NCBI GenBank assembly: GCA_007124575.1
Contig: SLEW01000248.1
Location: forward strand, 1-7,745
From: Bacteroidales bacterium
GTDB lineage: Bacteria; Bacteroidota; Bacteroidia; Bacteroidales; UBA7960
Direction: 5' to 3'
DNA: 7,745 nt
Part shown: positions 1 to 5,850 of the stretch, piece after piece
Position numbering within the stretch: the stretch's first letter is position 1
Layout of the letters: every line of letters starts with the position of its first letter
Notes under the pieces: generated by a model
The model's database searches: none
Seen by the model: only the letters and a program-made list of their open reading frames with translations
What the model was told of the DNA's origin: nothing
Made by a program: the position numbers and the translations under genes

Positions 1-740
1 TAGATAGCCTGTACAATATCGAGAAGGTAAACGTGTATCTCGCGGGCATCGACAAACTTGTTCATCATACAAAGTTTAACCATTTTCGAAAATTCTGCGG
101 GAAAAGCATTGGCTATGACTGAAATCACGCCATCCCCTCCAAGTGCCATAAATGGCAGGGTAAGTTCGTCATTGCCTGAGATCACAAGGAAGTCTTCAGG
201 TTTGTCTTTTATGATGCGTCCGCATTGCTCCAGGTCTTTGGATGCCTCTTTAATGCCTTTCACATTAGGGATCTCGTGAGCAATACGCAAAGTGGTTTCA
301 GCGTCGATGTTGGAACTTGTACGTCCTGGAACATTGTATATAATGACAGGCACAGGACAGGCAGCGGCAATTTCCTTGTAATGATTAAAAATGCCCTTGG
401 GCTGCGGTTTGTTGTAATAAGGGCTAACCGACAGCACGGCGTCTATGTGTTCAAAGGATGTACCCTGGATCGTTTGAACCAGTGAGCGGGTATTATTGCC
501 TCCAATTCCAATGACCACGGGCACACGTTTATCTACAATCTCTGCAGCAAAATGGATCACTGCACTTTTCTCATCTGCACTGAGTGTTACGCTCTCTCCT
601 GTCGTACCAAGAAAAACGAGGTAGTTAACTCCGGCTTTAATCTGGAAATCGATTATCCGTTCAAACGACTTAAAATCTATGTTCCCCTCTTTATAAAAGG
701 GTGTAACAATGGCTGTGCCTGTACCTTTAAAAATGTCCAT
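1..740 (-). CDS. dapA: 4-hydroxy-tetrahydrodipicolinate synthase, C-terminus cut by window edge
   Basis: DapA condenses pyruvate with aspartate-semialdehyde in the cytoplasm, the first committed step towards diaminopimelate and lysine. I translated 246 residues from the ATG at 740. They begin MDIFKGTGTAIVTPF, and no stop is reached before the window ends. The family is usually about 290-300 residues, so roughly 50 are missing. Visible family motifs are GTTGES (residues 45-50, pyruvate-binding threonines 46 and 47), SPYYNKP (106-112, with the Tyr that reaches into the neighbouring subunit's site), YNVPGRT (135-141, catalytic Tyr135 and substrate-binding Arg140) and GIKEAS (162-167, Lys164 being the Schiff-base lysine). 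All key residues in the visible part are intact. The upstream gene ends only four bases before this start, so the two are probably co-transcribed. No Shine-Dalgarno sequence precedes the ATG, as is usual in Bacteroidota. The identification is very secure; the completeness of the C-terminus cannot be judged. Confidence 0.97.
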   Translation of the reverse strand, partial: MDIFKGTGTAIVTPFYKEGNIDFKSFERIIDFQIKAGVNYLVFLGTTGESVTLSADEKSAVIHFAAEIVDKRVPVVIGIGGNNTRSLVQTIQGTSFEHIDAVLSVSPYYNKPQPKGIFNHYKEIAAACPVPVIIYNVPGRTSSNIDAETTLRIAHEIPNVKGIKEASKDLEQCGRIIKDKPEDFLVISGNDELTLPFMALGGDGVISVIANAFPAEFSKMVKLCMMNKFVDAREIHVYLLDIVQAI

Positions 741-744
741 GATG

Positions 745-1299
745 TTATGCAGGTGTTTTGATGATTTTTAAATAGTGGATTGCATGTTTAGCCAGGTCTT
801 TTGCAGGATAATCCTCATCCACCTCCATGATAAGATCATAGATCTGGAGAAAGTCCGGGTGTGAGGCACCTACCTTGTATGCGGCGGGCAGCCGGGCACC
901 AAGGGTCTTCATCTGTATGGACCGGCTGCTGGTGACATCCAGCAAAATATCATGTTTCTGTCCGGGCAGCTTCTCTCTAAGATCAGGATCACGTAACCTC
1001 ATTAACCACGAAAAACTCTTTTTTGTAAGAACATGGCCAGGACCCCGGATAGACCCGGATTCACTTTTTTTGTTTTCTACTGCAAAACCAATAAGATCCA
1101 CCTTTTTGCCATCTTCTTCCAGCTGTTTGACCAGTTCATTAAGGAATTCATGGTCTCCCTGTGGCGTTAATTCATATAGCAGGATAAACGATCTGGCCTG
1201 ATCGTAACCCACCACGCGTTTTTTCCGTTTACTCTTCTTCAATATGCGCCGGAGCAAAAAGAGCCTGAACAAATATATAATCCTGCGTATAAAGTTCAC
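745..1299 (-). CDS. conserved small basic protein, DUF6913-like, upstream of dapA
   Basis: The product is 184 residues and has no established function. The first 30 or so residues are strongly basic and amphipathic, with alternating hydrophobic and Arg/Lys residues (for example RRIIYLFRLFLLRR), followed by the cluster KKSKRKKR. This could lie along a membrane surface or bind nucleic acid, but it is not a convincing transmembrane helix. The rest resembles a small alpha/beta domain: a strand RSFILLYEL near residue 36, a helix, a strand around KVDLIGFAV, then HDILLDVTS near 115 and a C-terminal segment with YDLIMEVDED. This pattern recalls DUF6913, which in Bacteroidota commonly sits beside dapA; the family name is from memory of the pattern, not a search. 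The start is GTG at 1299, because the in-frame upstream stop is close and the first internal Met comes only at about residue 95. The stop is four bases before dapA, suggesting translational or transcriptional coupling. Confidence 0.8.
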   Translation of the reverse strand: MNFIRRIIYLFRLFLLRRILKKSKRKKRVVGYDQARSFILLYELTPQGDHEFLNELVKQLEEDGKKVDLIGFAVENKKSESGSIRGPGHVLTKKSFSWLMRLRDPDLREKLPGQKHDILLDVTSSRSIQMKTLGARLPAAYKVGASHPDFLQIYDLIMEVDEDYPAKDLAKHAIHYLKIIKTPA

Positions 1300-1348
1300 T
1301 GGCTGAAATAATTAATACAATCCCTGGTGTTTATTTCATTGTCGATGA

Positions 1349-1864
1349 TCAGGCGTTCTTTTTCCATGCCCGGACAATTTCCCCCACATAAAACCGGTGA
1401 TAATCTTTTGCAGGATAAACTTTTTCGATGTCAAAAACCTGGAAGAAAGCCGGGTCGATATCATCAAAATATATCTTCCTGCATTCCAACACGAGCTTTG
1501 CTTCCTCAAAGGCAATGGAATTTGAGGGGGTGGATAACGGACTGAGCCCGTCAATATTCATTTTATTCAGGTCGCGCCCGCTTGTAGTGCCGCATATATT
1601 GAGTACATCACGATGTTTCTCTTCAAAAAACGACACCGAGAAATAGGCATTGTTTTCCATAAATTCATACGTATACCTTTGCGGCCTGACAAAGGTAAAG
1701 ATTACGGGCTTCCTCCACAGCACCCCGGCAGTCCCCCAGCTAGCCGTCATCATATTATACTTGTTCTTATCCCCGGCGGTGATCAACATCCAGTCTTTAC
1801 CAATCAGCTTGAATATATTCTCATTAATCTCTTCGGTGTGAATTTCCGTAAAAAACTTTTCCAT
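1349..1864 (-). CDS. flavin reductase-like domain protein (FMN-binding split barrel)
   Basis: This 171-residue protein belongs to the flavin reductase-like family, whose members bind FMN in a split beta-barrel and often dimerise; many reduce flavin with NAD(P)H or use it as a cofactor. The characteristic block is at residues 37-69: NMMTASWGTAGVLW, then KPVIFTFVRPQRYTYEFM, followed by YFSVSFFEE (74-82) and CGTTSGRD (91-98). The C-terminal YHRFYVGEIV is also typical. The length matches the compact single-domain group of about 170 residues. The reading frame extends four codons further to a TTG at 1876, but ATG at 1864 gives the normal family N-terminus (MEKFFTEI). No partner monooxygenase lies nearby, so the physiological substrate is unknown. 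It precedes the DUF6913-like gene by 49 bp on the same strand and may share its transcript. The family is clear, the reaction is not. Confidence 0.9.
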   Translation of the reverse strand: MEKFFTEIHTEEINENIFKLIGKDWMLITAGDKNKYNMMTASWGTAGVLWRKPVIFTFVRPQRYTYEFMENNAYFSVSFFEEKHRDVLNICGTTSGRDLNKMNIDGLSPLSTPSNSIAFEEAKLVLECRKIYFDDIDPAFFQVFDIEKVYPAKDYHRFYVGEIVRAWKKNA

Positions 1865-2091
1865 ATGCGTTATCAAATTTCAGATGATGAATTTTTGTGC
1901 AATTTACTAAAAAATGAGCAACCACAGACAAGTAAAATCAGCAAAGCGGATAAGCTCCTGATAGTAAAAAGACAAAACAAATTTTGAACAAAGAGGTATT
2001 TTTGAAGTTTCATGGAGAGAGGCGTAAGAAGTTAAAAGATTACCGGATTAAGGCATTAGGAATACTTGATTTCGCCATAATGACAGACAAT
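1865..2091. other. divergent intergenic region between flavin reductase-like and MBL hydrolase genes
   Basis: These 227 bp separate two genes read in opposite directions and must hold the promoters for both. The region is visibly A/T-rich compared with the genes around it. On the plus strand it contains one good match to the Bacteroidota -7 element (listed separately). Two coincidental open frames occur here: one of 40 codons from the ATG at 1865 to the stop at 1987, and a 5' extension of the hydrolase frame from a TTG at 1984. Neither has coding character I can defend. Confidence 0.7.
1997..2004 (+). promoter_or_regulatory. candidate Bacteroidota -7 promoter element
   Basis: TATTTTTG matches the Bacteroidota -7 consensus TAnnTTTG exactly and lies about 90 bases before the ATG of the metallo-hydrolase. 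No TTTG -33 element is present at the usual 19-21 base distance upstream; the nearest TTTG (1983-1986) is only 10 bases away. In an A/T-rich region one such match could be chance, so this is a weak call. Confidence 0.25.
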
Positions 2092-2853
2092 ATGAGGGTT
2101 AGAGTTTTAGGGTCGGGCACATCCCAGGGTGTGCCAGTTGTAGGATGCGAATGCAGGGTTTGCAGCAGCAGTGACCCTTATGATAAGAGGTTGCGTGCAT
2201 CGGTTCTGGTAGAGACAGCTGAGAAAGTTATAGTCATCGATGCGGGTCCCGATTTCCGGCAGCAGATGCTGCGTGCAGATATCAAAAAGCTTGATGCCGT
2301 GGTGATCACACACCCGCATAAAGACCACACAGGAGGGCTGGATGATGTAAGGGCTTTCAACTGGATACAAAAAAAACCCATGGATATTTATGGCAGGGAC
2401 ACTGTGCTGGAGTCTGTCAGGCATGAGTATCCCTATGCTTTTGGAGAAAACAAATACCCCGGAGTTCCTGACATGCGCCTTCACAGAATCAGCAATGCGT
2501 CCTTTGACATAGGAGATATGCACCTGATCCCCATAGATGCACTACACTATAAGATGCCCGTCTTTGGCTTTCGAATCGGCGACTTTTCCTATCTGACGGA
2601 TGCGAATCAGATAAGTCAGGAAGAATTCGATAAGATGAGAGGCTCAAGAATGGTGATCATTAATGCGCTCAGGAAAGAAAAGCACATTTCTCACTTTACG
2701 CTGGATGAGGCAGTTGATATCCTGAATGAGCTTAAGGTGGAGAAGGGTTACATCACACATGTAAGTCATCAGATGGGTTTACGTAAAGAGGTTGAGCCCT
2801 CGCTGCCGGATCATATCCGTCTGGCCTTTGACGGCCTTGAGATTCAGCTATAA
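2092..2853 (+). CDS. PhnP-like MBL-fold metallo-hydrolase
   Basis: The 253-residue product is a cytoplasmic metallo-beta-lactamase-fold hydrolase, probably a phosphodiesterase of the PhnP-like group. It opens with MRVRVLGSGTSQGVPV, the first strand and glycine-rich turn of this group. The metal-binding HxHxDH motif is HPHKDH (residues 74-79) followed by TGGLDD; further metal-site candidates are Asp170 (LTDAN) and His223/His226 (ITHVSHQMG). A GCECRVC cluster (Cys19, 21, 24) resembles the extra structural zinc site known from PhnP. LHYKMPVFGFRIG (151-163) is the substrate-side segment seen in relatives. The frame is open back to a TTG at 1984, but the family N-terminus fits ATG at 2092; ATG at 2080 would add four residues. 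No phosphonate genes surround it, so a role in C-P lyase metabolism is not supported and its natural substrate is unknown. It is the only plus-strand gene here and converges on the next gene. Confidence 0.92.
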   Translation: MRVRVLGSGTSQGVPVVGCECRVCSSSDPYDKRLRASVLVETAEKVIVIDAGPDFRQQMLRADIKKLDAVVITHPHKDHTGGLDDVRAFNWIQKKPMDIYGRDTVLESVRHEYPYAFGENKYPGVPDMRLHRISNASFDIGDMHLIPIDALHYKMPVFGFRIGDFSYLTDANQISQEEFDKMRGSRMVIINALRKEKHISHFTLDEAVDILNELKVEKGYITHVSHQMGLRKEVEPSLPDHIRLAFDGLEIQL

Positions 2854-2878
2854 ATTAGTCACACCTGTCAGAAACAGA

Positions 2879-3979
2879 TCAGAAAGCATAGCCAAGCCCC
2901 CATTCCACATAATCTGCTCTGCCCGCATGTGCTTTAAGAGCCATATGCCCAACCAGGCCGGAGTCTGTCAAATAGCGCAGGCCCACACGTTTGTATATCC
3001 AATTCTGCGGCTCGTATCCATAGTACATATATGTGCCAAGATTCAGCAAAAGTGACAGCCTGTTAAAGACGATATCGCAGGAGGCGAAGCCCCCTATCCT
3101 CATATAGTCAAAGTATCCGGTGTCATCGTATTTGTCTCTCATCTGTTCTTTAGCATGATCATCGTAAAAAACGTCCAGGCCGACCCCCCAGCGTGTCCTG
3201 AATTTTTTCCTGATAGTTGGGTTAATAGAAATGGTCCTGGCAATGTAGGTGGGGTCGCCGATATCCCTTTCCATAAAGCCAGCTGAATAGGTCACAAAGA
3301 GTTTCTGTGTTTCTTCGTAAGTGAGAACATAGGCATCGTCACCAGAAAGCGTTATGAATTCGCCATCCCCAAAGCGGTATCTGAGACCCAGATTAACATC
3401 CAATATGTTTAATCCACGGTTAGGCTTCCGGTATGCTCCATTAGAGTAATGGGTAAAAGAGACCCCGGGCATAGCCCGCAAATTATCACTTATCAGCCAC
3501 GACCATTGATAGTTCAGATTAAAATGCACATTCCAGGGTGTGCCAATAAAACGGTTTTCCGGCACTTCTGCCGGGTCATGGTAAGTATCAAAGTTTGCCA
3601 GCCCCAGGGATATTTTCAATCTGCGATGGTTAGCCCTCAATTCTCCGAACATGAACTCCATAAAGAGAAACCCGGAGCGCACTTCACCCAGAACATCAGG
3701 ATTTCCTAAATCAGTAAATGCAAAGCCCAGGCCATAGGAAGGGTAATTATAGATGCGGTGCCAGTCCAGCGTGCCAGATGTTTGCCAGCCCAGGTTGAAT
3801 TCCAGCATGCGGGCCGGATTGCTGACATGCTCCTTCAGATCAGGACGATGCGGATAGATGTACTGGTAATGATATTGCGAAGAGAAAAACATGTGATCAT
3901 GAATATTATCCCCGAATGCAGGCTCATTGGCCATAGACAAGAAAAAGCACAAAAACAGGAACCAGCAATAACGTTTCAT
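2879..3979 (-). CDS. outer-membrane acyloxyacyl hydrolase, PagL-like lipid A deacylase family
   Basis: The 366-residue protein starts with a Sec signal peptide: MKRY, a hydrophobic core to about residue 18, and likely cleavage after AFG (21-23). The mature part alternates polar and aromatic residues in beta-strand fashion and ends in Phe (GLGYAF), as outer-membrane barrels do. The family signature is FTHYSNGAYRKPNRGLN (175-191), equivalent to the His-x-Ser-Asn active-site segment of PagL, which removes the 3-O-acyl chain of lipid A; His177 and Ser179 would be the catalytic pair. In PagL the triad is completed by a Glu 12 residues after the Ser; by simple counting that position here is Asn191, with Asp194 nearby. 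Compared with classical PagL (about 150-170 residues mature) this protein is about twice as long, with extra strands on both sides, as I recall for Bacteroidota members. Family membership is likely; the exact lipid substrate is inferred. Confidence 0.85.
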   Translation of the reverse strand: MKRYCWFLFLCFFLSMANEPAFGDNIHDHMFFSSQYHYQYIYPHRPDLKEHVSNPARMLEFNLGWQTSGTLDWHRIYNYPSYGLGFAFTDLGNPDVLGEVRSGFLFMEFMFGELRANHRRLKISLGLANFDTYHDPAEVPENRFIGTPWNVHFNLNYQWSWLISDNLRAMPGVSFTHYSNGAYRKPNRGLNILDVNLGLRYRFGDGEFITLSGDDAYVLTYEETQKLFVTYSAGFMERDIGDPTYIARTISINPTIRKKFRTRWGVGLDVFYDDHAKEQMRDKYDDTGYFDYMRIGGFASCDIVFNRLSLLLNLGTYMYYGYEPQNWIYKRVGLRYLTDSGLVGHMALKAHAGRADYVEWGLGYAF

Positions 3980-4127
3980 CGGGTTTATTCACAATACAAT
4001 TAGAAAATTACATATTTAGATAATCAAACTAAAACAGAATCCAGCATATCAAAGCCTGGTAATGTAGTTTATTGCGCTGCTTTGCTATTATTCATGCGCT
4101 GACATCCTTATTTCTGTACTGACATCC
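3980..4127 (-). other. intergenic region upstream of the acyloxyacyl hydrolase gene
   Basis: This 148 bp gap between two minus-strand genes is A/T-rich. It holds the downstream copy of a 20-bp tandem duplication, a weak hairpin near 4041-4059, and, closer to the hydrolase start, a TTTG (complement of 4025-4028) followed after 22 bases by TAATTG (complement of 3997-4002). The last two loosely resemble Bacteroidota -33/-7 elements, but the spacing and the second element are imperfect. A promoter for the hydrolase gene is expected here. Confidence 0.5.
4029..4059 (-). terminator. weak candidate terminator after the solute-binding protein gene
   Basis: Read on the minus strand, CCAG...CTGG arms (4056-4059 and 4041-4044) can pair, extended by one more G-C pair if one G bulges. 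The 11-base loop is followed by a T-rich run including TTTT. The stem is short and the T-run is interrupted, so termination would be inefficient at best. It lies about 70 bases past the stop of the upstream gene. Confidence 0.25.
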
Positions 4128-4150
4128 TTATTTCTGTACTGACATCTTAT
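4101..4150. repeat. 20-bp direct tandem duplication overlapping a gene's 3' end
   Basis: The plus-strand unit GACATCCTTATTTCTGTACT occurs twice without mismatch at 4101-4120 and 4121-4140. A third degenerate start, GACATCTTAT, follows at 4141-4150 with one C missing. The stop codon of the solute-binding protein gene (4128-4130) lies inside the second copy, so the first copy is noncoding. Removing one unit would leave the protein unchanged. This looks like a slippage duplication rather than a functional array. Confidence 0.95.
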
Positions 4151-5789
4151 GCTGATCAATTTTCACACGTTTCAGCACAAGATGGTTCAGTGGGTTATTG
4201 GTCATGTTTTCAACGTGTGCATGCACAAAGCGCATGGACTGATCATAATAAAGAAATACTTTTGGTGCTTCTCTGATAATCAGGCTGTCCATCTTATGAT
4301 ATATGGCATACCTCAGGCTGTCCTCCGTTTCAGAGAGTGCCTGATCGTAAAAATAATCAAAAGTTTCGTTATGAAACCGGGTATAGTTTGGTCCTGCGGG
4401 TGTTTTATTTGCACTATGGAAGAGGGCCAGGTAATTTTCGGCATCCGGATAGTCTGCGATCCATGACCCCCTGAAAAAGGGTGCATCAGCATTAGCCATC
4501 ATCTCGCGCAGTGTGGCCGGGGGCATCACATCAATATCCAGGGGAATTCCCAGGCGCGACAGTTCAAACTGGATATACTGTGCGATATCCTGGTATGCTT
4601 GTGTGGTATGCAAGGTAATAACCGGCAGACCTTCGCCGGCGGGGTAACCGGCATCAGCCAGCAGCTGGCGGGCCTTGTCCGGATCATAATGATACCCTCC
4701 GGTATTTTCAGTAAATCCGGGGATACCTATAGGGACAAAGCCGGAATGAGCAGGCGTGCCGATGTTGTTCCTCATAAAGCGCAACATCTTTACCCTGTCA
4801 AATCCATAATTAATTGCCTGCCGCACTTTTTTGTAACGCAGCGGCCAGTCATCCGGGAGTTTGTCTTCGTTCATCACCATGCCAAGGTATTCTGAGTTAA
4901 GAAAGGGCATGGTAATCATCTCCAGCTTATCCTCATAGCGGGGCTGCAGCTGGCCATCAGGGGTCAGCAATTCATCCTGGTAGCTGGGGTCGATCCTCGT
5001 CAGCAGGTCAAAGTTTCCCTGGATGAACTCCAGGAAAGCAGTTTGCCTGTCCTGGATAAAACGGATGGAAACGGCATCAAGATAGGGAAGCCGCTGATCG
5101 CCGTCAAATTCAAAATATTCCTCATTCCGGCGGTAGACTAATTTAACCCCTTCCTTCCAATATGCAAAGCGAAAAGGCCCCGTACCCACCGGGTTACGCC
5201 GAAAGTTACGTCCGTATAATGATATAGCTTCTTCAGGCACCACAGCACAATACTGCATAGACAGGAGAGAAAGCATGGCGGGGAATGGACTATCAAGCCT
5301 GATCTTAAGCAACGTGTCTTCAGGCGCTACAATATCAAGCATGCCATCGGGTTTCCTGCCAACCTGATTCATTACCCAGGCGCCCGGAGCATTTAATGAC
5401 GGATCTGTCAGCCGGTTGAGGCTGAACACAAAATCATCAGCCACAACACGCCTGCCTTTGTTATCCGGAAAACATTCATCATCATGAAAATATACATCAT
5501 CACGAAGGATAAAGGTATACACCAGGCCATCATCCGAAATATCCCATGAGCGGGCTATGGCTGGTTGCACCCTTAATTCCTCATCCAGCTCCACCAGGCT
5601 GTTATACAGCTGGGTCACCCCCCAGATATTTGCCTGGTTGCGGGCATAGACCGGGTCGAGCGACGTAATGTTCTGATCTTCATTATATCTGAGCACTGTC
5701 ATGTCCTCCTCAGCATCATAGTGAGGAGTACAGGCATGCATCAGCAATACAGAGACCAGGCCCGCAAAGAAAAACCAACTTCGCTTCAT
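4128..5789 (-). CDS. oligopeptide-type ABC transporter solute-binding lipoprotein (SBP_bac_5)
   Basis: The 553-residue product is a periplasmic extracellular-solute-binding protein of family 5, the group that binds oligopeptides, dipeptides, nickel or related ligands for ABC importers. The start at ATG 5789 gives a lipoprotein signal: MKRS, a hydrophobic stretch, then LLMHAC with Cys20 as the lipidation site; His and Met just before the Cys make the lipobox unusual. The frame runs 29 codons further upstream to 5876, overlapping purL, but that extension precedes the signal and is unlikely. Family motifs include LDPVYARNQANIWGVTQLYNSL early on, PAIARSWDISDDGLVYTFILR, VVADDFVFSLNRL, NPVGTGPFRF (199-208), KKVRQAINYGFDR (320-332) and YDPDKARQLLADAGYPAGEGLP (about 368-389). 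The length is normal. No permease or ATPase gene is adjacent, so partner and ligand are unknown. It follows purL by 61 bp on the same strand. Confidence 0.94.
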   Translation of the reverse strand: MKRSWFFFAGLVSVLLMHACTPHYDAEEDMTVLRYNEDQNITSLDPVYARNQANIWGVTQLYNSLVELDEELRVQPAIARSWDISDDGLVYTFILRDDVYFHDDECFPDNKGRRVVADDFVFSLNRLTDPSLNAPGAWVMNQVGRKPDGMLDIVAPEDTLLKIRLDSPFPAMLSLLSMQYCAVVPEEAISLYGRNFRRNPVGTGPFRFAYWKEGVKLVYRRNEEYFEFDGDQRLPYLDAVSIRFIQDRQTAFLEFIQGNFDLLTRIDPSYQDELLTPDGQLQPRYEDKLEMITMPFLNSEYLGMVMNEDKLPDDWPLRYKKVRQAINYGFDRVKMLRFMRNNIGTPAHSGFVPIGIPGFTENTGGYHYDPDKARQLLADAGYPAGEGLPVITLHTTQAYQDIAQYIQFELSRLGIPLDIDVMPPATLREMMANADAPFFRGSWIADYPDAENYLALFHSANKTPAGPNYTRFHNETFDYFYDQALSETEDSLRYAIYHKMDSLIIREAPKVFLYYDQSMRFVHAHVENMTNNPLNHLVLKRVKIDQHKMSVQK

Positions 5790-5850
5790 GCACATCAGAA
5801 AACAGAAATCATGCCTTTCAGCCATTACATTATACTTTGAAAACATGAGG

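Noticed and set aside
1874..1903. ATTG and GAAATTTG on the minus strand as a promoter for the flavin reductase gene
   Set aside because: Both elements are imperfect, the spacing is 18 bases, and the implied leader would be only about five bases.
1613..1987. 124-codon plus-strand open frame antisense to the flavin reductase gene
   Set aside because: It is mostly a shadow of a clearly real gene on the opposite strand and shows no family features.
1984..2091. 36-codon 5' extension of the MBL hydrolase frame from a TTG
   Set aside because: The family N-terminus begins at the first beta strand (MRVRVLGSG), and the extension has no recognisable homology or domain; it lies in the A/T-rich intergenic region.
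2107..2523. 138-codon minus-strand open frame inside the MBL hydrolase gene
   Set aside because: It is antisense to a gene with strong family motifs; the translation has no recognisable features.
2854..2878. Short CTGT/ACAG hairpin between the convergent stops as a bidirectional terminator
   Set aside because: A four-base-pair stem with no flanking T-run is too weak to support a call.
4074..4099. GCGC...GCGC inverted arms as a terminator or operator
   Set aside because: Only four base pairs of self-complementary sequence with a long loop; this occurs easily by chance.
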